Shown in pieces: positions 1 through 5,849 of a DNA stretch of 9,400 nucleotides (positions are counted from its first letter, which is position 1; each line of letters begins with the position of its first letter). Source of the DNA: Candidatus Sumerlaeota bacterium (GTDB lineage Bacteria; Sumerlaeota; Sumerlaeia; MWCT01; JAGHBZ01); NCBI GenBank assembly GCA_021160705.1, contig JAGHBZ010000486.1:1-9400 (forward strand), in the 5' to 3' direction. Under the pieces are notes generated by a model, which saw only the letters and a list, made by a program, of their open reading frames with translations, was not told the origin of the DNA and did no database searches. The translations under genes and the position numbers were made by a program.

Positions 1-50
1 CAATAGGTGGGACTCGCAAATATATTATGAATGTCATACCCCGAATTAAT

Positions 51-74
51 ATTCTGAATTGGTACAATCAGAAT
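51..74 (-). repeat. Hairpin across the fhs stop codon
   Basis: Read on the plus strand, ATTCTGA (51-57) and TCAGAAT (68-74) are exact inverted arms. Inside them TTG (59-61) and CAA (65-67) can also pair, with one bulged A, leaving a GTA loop. The fhs stop codon (68-70) lies in one arm. On the fhs transcript the hairpin is followed by ATTAATTC and not by a clear U-run, so it is at best a weak terminator or a 3'-end protecting structure. The stem is AT-rich and chance cannot be excluded. Confidence 0.35.
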
Positions 75-1759
75 AAGCCAACGATGTTGCCATTTTCATC
101 AATATCCACCTTTGCGCCGCCGGGACGTGATGGGAGACCGGGCATAGTCATCATATCACCGCACAGAGCATAGACAAATCCCGCACCACTTGAGAGTCTA
201 ATCTCGCGGACGGGCACTTCAAAGTTTGAGGGACGTCCTTTGAGTTTGGGGTCATGCGAAAGAGAAAGATGAGTTTTTGCCATACATACAGGAAGATTGC
301 CAAATCCCCACTCCTCAAGAAGCGCAATATCTTTTTTTGCCTGGGGAAGAATCTCAACGCCAGAAGCTCCGTATATCTTTGTTGCGATTGTGCGGATTTT
401 ATCAGGGATAGATGCCTCAAGTGGATAAAGATACCGAAACTCATAGGATTGTTCAGCGGCTTTGACGACTGCTTCAGCGAGTTCAATACCGCCTTCAGAG
501 CCTTTTGCGAACACCTCGCTGACCACCACGTCTACCACTCCATGCCGACGTGCTTCTTTCTTAACGAGTTCAATCTCATTATCAGTATCGGTAGGAAATC
601 TATTAATTGCGACCACCACGGGTATGCCGTAGACTTTAACATTTTCTATTTGTTTAATGAGATTAGGAAGTCCCTGAACAAGGTCAACAATATTTTCCTC
701 AATTAATTCAGGGGGAAGTGGTCTGCCTGCAATGACACGATACTTGCCACTGTGCATTTTCAACGCCCTGATAGAGCAGACTAATACACAGGCATCCGGT
801 TTAAGCCCGCTGGTTCGGCATTTGATATGAACAAATTTTTCTGCGCCCATATCTGCACCAAAACCTGACTCGGTGACCACGTAATCGCAGTATTTAAGTC
901 CGATGTAATCCGCAATAATTGATGAATTGCCGTGAGCGATATTTCCAAAGGGACCCGCGTGGATTAAGCACGGAGTATTGTCGAGTGTCTGCATCAGAGT
1001 AGGTTTTATAGCGTCTTTCAACACGACAGTCATTGCGCCAGCGCATTGGAGGTCTTCGGCAGTAACAGGTTTTTTATCTTTGGTAGCAGCAACGACAATC
1101 TGTCCACACCTCCTCCGAAGGTCAAATATATCCTTTGCCAGCGCAAGGATAGCCATCACTTCTGAAGCAACTGCAATATCAAAACTACTCTGTCGCGGGA
1201 TGCCGTCTGTTCGTTTGCCCAGTCCGATGATGATATTCCTCAGTGCCCGGTCTGAAATATCAACCACTCGTGGCCAGGTGATGCTGAACTGGTCTATGTT
1301 TAACTGATTGCCGTGATAAATATGATTATCTATAAATGCAGCAAGCAAATTATGTGCGATACTTACTGCATGAATATCACCTGTCAGGTGAAGGTTAAAT
1401 TCCTCCATAGGCACGACCTGGGCATACCCACCGCCGGCTGCACCGCCTTTAATGCCAAAGATAGGACCCATACTGGGCTGTCTAACCGTGGCGACCGCCT
1501 TTTTGCCAATCTTGTTAAGTGCCATACTTAACCCAATAGTGGTGACGGTCTTTCCTTCTCCAAGTGGAGTTGGTGTAATCGCCGAGACAAGAATGTATTT
1601 ACCTTTCCTATCAATCGGTGTGTTTAATGCCTCGAGTGAAATCTTTGCTTTATATTTTCCGTAGAGCTCTACCAGGTCTTCAGTGAGTCCAAGTTCTTCT
1701 GCAATTTCAATAATGTTCTTGAGCTTTGCCTCGTGGGATATTTCCAGGTCTGACTTCAT
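68..1759 (-). CDS. fhs: Formate--tetrahydrofolate ligase (10-formyl-THF synthetase)
   Basis: Cytoplasmic enzyme that joins formate to tetrahydrofolate with ATP, giving 10-formyl-THF; it is the entry step of the methyl branch of the Wood-Ljungdahl pathway and also feeds purine and formyl-Met synthesis. The 563 residues match the usual family length of about 550-560. Visible family marks are the ATP-binding loop TPTPLGEGKT (62-71), the signature GIKGGAAGGGY (102-112), the second signature VASEVMAI (197-204), NRFPTDTDNE (386-395), YGASGV (463-468), MAKTHLSLSHDP (493-504) and the carboxy-terminal MPGLPSRPGGA segment (539-549). The ATG is preceded by AAGGAG (plus-strand ctcctt, 1769-1774) with a 9-nt spacer, which fixes the start. 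It is divergent from the MetF fusion gene across a 393-bp gap, consistent with joint control of one folate pathway. No frameshift or missing motif is seen. Confidence 0.98.
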   Translation of the reverse strand: MKSDLEISHEAKLKNIIEIAEELGLTEDLVELYGKYKAKISLEALNTPIDRKGKYILVSAITPTPLGEGKTVTTIGLSMALNKIGKKAVATVRQPSMGPIFGIKGGAAGGGYAQVVPMEEFNLHLTGDIHAVSIAHNLLAAFIDNHIYHGNQLNIDQFSITWPRVVDISDRALRNIIIGLGKRTDGIPRQSSFDIAVASEVMAILALAKDIFDLRRRCGQIVVAATKDKKPVTAEDLQCAGAMTVVLKDAIKPTLMQTLDNTPCLIHAGPFGNIAHGNSSIIADYIGLKYCDYVVTESGFGADMGAEKFVHIKCRTSGLKPDACVLVCSIRALKMHSGKYRVIAGRPLPPELIEENIVDLVQGLPNLIKQIENVKVYGIPVVVAINRFPTDTDNEIELVKKEARRHGVVDVVVSEVFAKGSEGGIELAEAVVKAAEQSYEFRYLYPLEASIPDKIRTIATKIYGASGVEILPQAKKDIALLEEWGFGNLPVCMAKTHLSLSHDPKLKGRPSNFEVPVREIRLSSGAGFVYALCGDMMTMPGLPSRPGGAKVDIDENGNIVGLF

Positions 1760-2152
1760 TTCTTCTTTCTCCTTTCTAATCCAATGATTTAATTTATTGT
1801 TTTGAGCCAGTTTTCACCTCTTTATTAAATTTAAAAATCAATATATTTATTTAAATAGTGTACTGGAAAATCAAGAGAAATATAAAAGCAATCACTTTAT
1901 TATAGTGTATACAACTTCTTACGAGTTTAGAGCAAGTATGCCTGTTTGAAACTCAAAGGTATATATGCTCTGGCAAACGAGTAATGCATTTTTTTGTTGT
2001 TTTTTATGCATTTTCAACTTGATTTGTCGCACTACTGCTCTTTATCCTTTCCTTTCGTTTTCTATGTATGGCTAAAGAGAGAGTGCCATTTTATTCTCTT
2101 GAGATTATTGAGACTACGAACACATAAAACTGAACTCTCTGGAGGGTAGAGA
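1760..2152. promoter_or_regulatory. Divergent control region between fhs and the MetF fusion gene
   Basis: This 393-bp AT-rich gap must hold the promoters of both one-carbon genes, as no other gene lies between them. Seen in it are: inverted arms AGAGCA (1929-1934) and TGCTCT (1966-1971); inverted arms GAGTTT (1923-1928) and AAACTC (1949-1954), which cross the first pair; two copies of ATGCATTTT (1984-1992 and 2006-2014) exactly 22 bp apart, about two helical turns; and arms AAGAGA (2075-2080) and TCTCTT (2095-2100) in the presumed leader of the plus-strand gene. A weak plus-strand promoter candidate is TTGATT (2019-2024) with TATCCT (2043-2048), 18-bp spacer. The role as control region is inferred from position; the individual sites are unproven. 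No tRNA, small gene or known riboswitch core was recognised. Confidence 0.5.
1899..1904 (-). promoter_or_regulatory. fhs: Candidate -10 box for fhs
   Basis: The minus strand carries a perfect TATAAT here, about 140 nt upstream of the fhs start. No good -35 hexamer sits 16-18 bp further upstream (the 17-bp position reads AACTCG), and there is no extended -10 TGn. In such AT-rich DNA a perfect hexamer can arise by chance, so this is only a candidate. Confidence 0.25.
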
Positions 2153-4549
2153 ATGGATGAAAATAAATTTGTTGCTCGACTGCACTCAGGGTTATTCAAC
2201 ATCCTGGTGGAGTTTACGCCACGAAACCCAAAAGAAATAGTGCAGATTGGTGAAATTGCGCGCCAGCTTTCCGCACTAAATGAGAAGTATCGTCCTAAAG
2301 GGGTAAGTTTTTCCGCAGTGATGTTAACTCAAAATCCGGGTGGCAGACTCTCCTACGATATTGCACAGGCGGTGAAGATTCTCAAAGAGAATGATTTCCC
2401 TGAGGATATTGCTATAATTCCTCACGTCACCTGCAAAGACTATAATTTAGATTCCATAGAAATACAACTAAGGGCATTATTTGACCTTGGGATAAGCACT
2501 ATTCTTGCTTTAACCGGCGATAAACCAAAAGAAGCAAAAGGGGTCTTTCAGCTCGACTCGCTTGGGCTACTTATGTTTATCCAGAAGTTCAACGCACGTA
2601 TAGCCAGGCGGGCAAAAACTCTTGAGCAATTTAAGAAAGTACCACAACTCACACCCGGCGCTGCAATCTCTCCATTTAAATATTCTGAGCTCTCCTTAAT
2701 GATGCAGTACATAAAAGCTGAAAAGAAGACCAGATGTGGAGCTGCGTTTCTAATCAGTCAGGCTGGATGGGATGTAGAAAAATCCAGAGAACTCATACAG
2801 AAAAAGCAGGCACTCGGTGTGCCTATTATTGGCAACGCTCTCCTGCTGGATTATACTACCGCATACGTGATGAAAGACCTTCCTGGATGTGTGGTTACCC
2901 CGGAATTTATGGAAAAATTAAAAGATGAAAAAAGTGAAGATGGAATAACCAGGGCATCACAACAGGTCGCTATGTTCAAAGCATTGGGCTATAATGGTGT
3001 GGACATTGGCAACGTCGCTACACTTGAACAAATTCTCCAGATAGTTGATGGAGCACTGGAGATAAATGACTGGGAGCAATTCAGGGATAACATTTCATTT
3101 CCGCCACCAGCGCCAGAACCACTCCCGCTTCCAAAAACTCCGCCTGGAATGGATTTTCTGCACAATATCGCCTTTGAGCAAAAAGGAAAATTGTTCAAAT
3201 TTGCCAAAACTATTTTAAAACCAGTGGAGAAATCATACCATAAGGATTATGGGACATTGTATCGTGTGTTTTTCGCTATGGAGAAACTTGCAAAAGGCGG
3301 GCTATTTGATTGTCGGCTATGTGGTGATTGTTTTCTACCGGAAAATTATTTTGTCTGCACTGTGGGACAATGCGATAAGGGGTTACCCAATCCGCCGTGT
3401 GGAGATGCAACAGTGGAGGGTAGGTGTGGGAACGACCCGAAACGTCCCTGTGCCGCTGAAGTAATCCTATTCAGAGCAATTAAAAAGAACGATGTTGAGA
3501 CCCTGAGAAATACGATTATTCCTCCGAGGGACGTCTCGCTGGAAGGGACTTCGTCGCTGTTGAATCATTACTATGGGCGAAGCCATACGTTAAAAGCCTC
3601 TCTGCTGGAACGAAGCGGGCTAATCCAGATTGCTGAACTACTTCACGCTTCAATCCCATCAGTCGGTCCAGCAATGTTTTATTTAAAAGAACTCGGAGAA
3701 AAAGGGTTTACTCAGTATAATCGTGGATTAAACGTAATCCTTAATCTAATCGTCACGCAGGCGGAATATCGACCAGCATATATTGACGTCAACATCGACC
3801 AATTAGGTGGAGATACACCGCCATTGATGAGGCAATACGTTCGGCTTATCAAAAAATACGGGCAGGGCGTACCTGTGTGCATTGATAGTTCCAATCCAGA
3901 GGTCTTAAAGGCAGGGCTTGAGGAATGGTATGCCAATGCCTCGCAGGTAAAACCACCTCTGATTAATTCCATCAATTATGCTGAAATGGAGAAGATGCGA
4001 CCCATACTTGAGATGAGAAGAACTTACAAATTTTCCATCATAGGACTACTTATGGGTCAGCAAGGTGTTCTTAAATCATCTGAGGAGATGTATGAGGCTG
4101 CAAAGTCAATCTTTAAAGAGGCTCAAAAGTATGGATTCCAGCCTGAAGAAATCTTCTTTGATACCGTTACACTCGGTATAACCTTTGACAGCCCGATTAG
4201 CGAGCTTGGTGAATTCAAACCTTCCCATACCTACAATTCCTTTAACGCCATCAAAAAAATAATGACAGACCCGGAGATGAAAGGAGTAAACACGGTTCTG
4301 GGCGTTTCCAACTGGAGTCATGATGTGAAAAGAAGACGTATAGGACATAATCGTGCATTCATTGAGGTCGCTCGACGCTATGGACTGAATAGCGTCATTA
4401 TTGATGTAATGCAAGACTACGGAATAAAACCTGCACCAAAGGAGCTGGTGCAGCTTGTTGAAATGTTCGCCAGCCTTGATGGAGGTGAAGAATCTGTCCT
4501 CACGTATAATGCTATGATTAGAGAAATGAGAGCAAAGGGGTGGGTATGA
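2153..4549 (+). CDS. Fused MetF-MetV-methyltransferase: methylene-THF reductase plus pterin-binding corrinoid methyltransferase
   Basis: 798 residues with three parts. Residues 1 to about 310 are a MetF-type reductase barrel: EFTP (20-23, catalytic Glu20), LTGDKP (120-125, flavin/folate Asp123) and ISQAGWD (201-207, Gln203). A proline-rich linker (316-331) follows. Residues about 335-440 match the MTHFR C-terminal/MetV family, with eight cysteines at 387, 390, 393, 402, 407, 416, 425 and 433, likely metal or Fe-S ligands. Residues about 475-798 form a DHPS-like pterin-binding barrel as in AcsE/MtrH methyltransferases: YIDVNID (543-549), VCIDSS (575-580), INSIN (604-608), FFDTV (668-672), LGVSNWSH (716-723). 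Inferred role: reduce methylene-THF and pass the methyl group to a corrinoid protein. Start ATG follows GGAGGG (2141-2146) with a 6-nt spacer. It is divergent from fhs. Corrinoid partner and electron donor are not in the window. The folate steps are well supported; the methyl acceptor is inferred. Confidence 0.92.
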   Translation: MDENKFVARLHSGLFNILVEFTPRNPKEIVQIGEIARQLSALNEKYRPKGVSFSAVMLTQNPGGRLSYDIAQAVKILKENDFPEDIAIIPHVTCKDYNLDSIEIQLRALFDLGISTILALTGDKPKEAKGVFQLDSLGLLMFIQKFNARIARRAKTLEQFKKVPQLTPGAAISPFKYSELSLMMQYIKAEKKTRCGAAFLISQAGWDVEKSRELIQKKQALGVPIIGNALLLDYTTAYVMKDLPGCVVTPEFMEKLKDEKSEDGITRASQQVAMFKALGYNGVDIGNVATLEQILQIVDGALEINDWEQFRDNISFPPPAPEPLPLPKTPPGMDFLHNIAFEQKGKLFKFAKTILKPVEKSYHKDYGTLYRVFFAMEKLAKGGLFDCRLCGDCFLPENYFVCTVGQCDKGLPNPPCGDATVEGRCGNDPKRPCAAEVILFRAIKKNDVETLRNTIIPPRDVSLEGTSSLLNHYYGRSHTLKASLLERSGLIQIAELLHASIPSVGPAMFYLKELGEKGFTQYNRGLNVILNLIVTQAEYRPAYIDVNIDQLGGDTPPLMRQYVRLIKKYGQGVPVCIDSSNPEVLKAGLEEWYANASQVKPPLINSINYAEMEKMRPILEMRRTYKFSIIGLLMGQQGVLKSSEEMYEAAKSIFKEAQKYGFQPEEIFFDTVTLGITFDSPISELGEFKPSHTYNSFNAIKKIMTDPEMKGVNTVLGVSNWSHDVKRRRIGHNRAFIEVARRYGLNSVIIDVMQDYGIKPAPKELVQLVEMFASLDGGEESVLTYNAMIREMRAKGWV

Positions 4550-4601
4550 GTGTCCTGAACTTCAGGAATAAAAATGAATCTTTGTGCTCTTAAGGTCATA
4601 G

Positions 4602-4784
4602 CGTAATAAAAAAGGACAACTCTTTATATTAGCCTCGGTGATAGGATGTGGTGTTTGGGAGAATTATGAAGTCTATCAAAATTGTCCTCTGCTCATTAAG
4701 ATTAAGGTAATCCCTGCCACAGCTCTGCCAATAGACTTAACAAAACTTACCAAAATACAATATTCCAGAGCAAACCTATATTAG
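4602..4784 (+). pseudogene. Open frame with a lipoprotein-like signal but no start codon
   Basis: A 60-codon stop-to-stop frame in the gap between the MetF fusion and the pilin. Its first part reads NKKGQLFILASVIGCG: two lysines, a hydrophobic run and a lipobox-like V-I-G-C, as in lipoprotein signal peptides. The rest (45 residues, ending ANLY) matches nothing I recognise. The codon where a start would be expected is CGT (4602-4604); AAGG (4592-4595) lies 6 nt before it, a reasonable ribosome-binding spacing. The only normal start codon in the frame near the front is a GTG just before the lipobox, which would delete the signal. It could be the decayed remnant of a small lipoprotein gene, or chance. 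Confidence 0.2.
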
Positions 4785-4828
4785 GCACATTAAAGTCTAT
4801 TTAAAAAAATTTAGAAAGGAGGCTTCCG

Positions 4829-5455
4829 ATGAATAAGAAAGGCTTTACCTTGATTGAGTTGTTGATTGTGGTGGCAATAATCGGCATCCTCGCCGCAATT
4901 GCCATACCTAATTTCTTGAACGCCTCCATAAGGTCAAAGGTCGCTCGCACCAAATCTGATTTACGTACTATTTCTACTGCCCTTGAGAGCTACTACGTTG
5001 ACCATAACAAATATCCTCCGGATGCCCAGTGTGGTGTGATTAATTACCTTGAACGACTCAAACATCTTACCACTCCTATTGCCTACATAACCAGTGTGCT
5101 TGAAGACCCGTTTGCCAACGCTGGAAATATAACTTCATATTTCTCATCCCGTCCAGAAAACCCCTATGCTATACCTCCTGACTCCAGCGGGAAACTTGTC
5201 CGTCCGTTCACTTATGACTTTGCCTGTCGCCGTTTGCCTGATGGGGGGTATGAGTCGCCTCTTACCTGGATACATATCACCCGCTATCCATACTCGGTCA
5301 TCTGGGCTATGCGGGGTATTGGACCGGATAAGATTCCTACTGTGCTTGGCGATGGCGTGGCGCGTCCTTATGACCCGACAAACGGTACGGTTAGCTTCGG
5401 CGACATCTTCTGGAGCGGTCCGGGTGTGGGCGAAGACTACCCCCTGGCACTTTAG
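4829..5455 (+). CDS. GspG/type IV pilin-like prepilin
   Basis: A 208-residue secreted filament subunit. The leader MNKKG is followed by FTLIELLIVVAIIGILAAIA, the classic prepilin peptidase site (cut after Gly5, then N-methylation of Phe) with Glu at mature position 5 and a hydrophobic helix to about residue 27. Residues 38-64 (RTKSDLRTISTALESYYVDH, then NKYPP) are the GspG-like helix and YPP turn. Later marks are LTTPIAYI (80-87), RGIGPDK (162-168) and YDPTNGTVSFGDI (181-193), a carboxy-terminal pattern common to pseudopilins of many uncultured bacteria. Cys68 and Cys133 could form a disulfide. AGAAAGGAGG (4813-4822), 6 nt before the ATG, is an excellent ribosome binding site. No secretion ATPase, platform protein or prepilin peptidase is adjacent, so whether it serves type II secretion or a pilus cannot be told. 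Confidence 0.93.
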   Translation: MNKKGFTLIELLIVVAIIGILAAIAIPNFLNASIRSKVARTKSDLRTISTALESYYVDHNKYPPDAQCGVINYLERLKHLTTPIAYITSVLEDPFANAGNITSYFSSRPENPYAIPPDSSGKLVRPFTYDFACRRLPDGGYESPLTWIHITRYPYSVIWAMRGIGPDKIPTVLGDGVARPYDPTNGTVSFGDIFWSGPGVGEDYPLAL

Positions 5456-5667
5456 CTCGCTTCTCCTAACATTTCTTTACATCTGTCATCTCTGCCACGT
5501 GGTTTAGTGTATACTTTTCCGCACTTACTATAGCCTGCAACCGAGGGACTACCCTGGAGCTTCTTATTTCCTTATCTCCTTGAGACCTGCCACTGTTCTT
5601 TCACCAACTCTTCCGCGCCTAACATTTTTGCTCTATCCTCTATCCCTGCTTTCTCTCTTTCTATGAA
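5456..5667. other. Pyrimidine-rich gap after the pilin gene
   Basis: No gene is recognised here. The plus strand is strongly pyrimidine-rich, above all from about 5560 to 5662. The small palindrome CCACGTGG lies at 5495-5502, 40 nt after the pilin stop. At 5649-5677 a CTTTCTC arm and a GAGAAAAG arm could form an imperfect hairpin. No stem followed by a U-run was found on either strand, so the ends of the converging pilin and pgpH transcripts are not marked by a clear terminator. Confidence 0.4.
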
Positions 5668-5832
5668 ATGAGAAAAGACGGCTATCATCTGCATCTGGCA
5701 AATGCCAATCAGGAAATGTTATTACTGGTATCAGGTATATTTAAATATCACTTTCTTACACTTTCCGGCATTAGCGGATACCTTGAAGATATGGTAATCT
5801 ATTATTATTGTCCGGAGAAACGTATATTGTAA
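5668..5832 (+). CDS. Possible small hypothetical protein (54 aa)
   Basis: ATG (5668-5670) to TAA (5830-5832) encodes 54 residues beginning MRKDGYHLHLANANQ, with a hydrophobic middle (MLLLVSGIFKYHFLTLSGI) and a tyrosine-rich end (VIYYYCPEKRIL). The middle is long enough for one membrane segment but is interrupted by Lys and His. Codon choice looks protein-like, and the frame stays open upstream to 5623 through a pyrimidine-rich stretch that is naturally poor in stops. Against it: no Shine-Dalgarno is visible before the ATG, the preceding bases being TTTCTCTCTTTCTATGAA, and I recognise no family. It ends 17 bp before the pgpH stop, converging on it. It may be a real small gene, the tail of a decayed one, or chance. 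Confidence 0.25.
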   Translation: MRKDGYHLHLANANQEMLLLVSGIFKYHFLTLSGISGYLEDMVIYYYCPEKRIL

Positions 5833-5849
5833 ATAATCAGGAGAGACCT

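Noticed and set aside
1..37. Start of another minus-strand gene after fhs (ATG at 37-35)
   Set aside because: Only 12 codons remain in the window, and a GGGG run almost touching the ATG is too close to act as a ribosome site.
254..706. 150-codon plus-strand frame opposite fhs, and similar frames opposite pgpH and the protease
   Set aside because: They lie antisense to strongly conserved genes, match no family and have no supporting ribosome sites; they are frame shadows.
1903..1912. TAGTGTATAC repeated at 5505-5514
   Set aside because: An exact 10-mer shared once between AT-rich gaps of this size is about what chance gives, and the surroundings do not match.
1760..2152. Tetrahydrofolate or cobalamin riboswitch in the divergent gap
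   Set aside because: It would suit the pathway, but I could not find the conserved cores of either class, only short inverted repeats.
2153..4549. Reading the fusion as the known homocysteine methyltransferase/MTHFR bifunctional enzyme
   Set aside because: In that enzyme the methyltransferase comes first and has a zinc-thiol fold; here MetF is first, a cysteine-rich MetV-like domain is in the middle, and the last domain has DHPS-like pterin-binding motifs.
4553..4567. Intrinsic terminator after the MetF fusion
   Set aside because: TCCTG and CAGGA form a 5-bp stem right after the stop, but it is short and is followed by ATAAAAATG instead of a U-run.
4613..4688. Inverted repeat AGGACAA (4613-4619) / TTGTCCT (4682-4688)
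   Set aside because: Seven-base arms over 60 bases apart in an AT-rich gap with no further pairing between them; probably chance.
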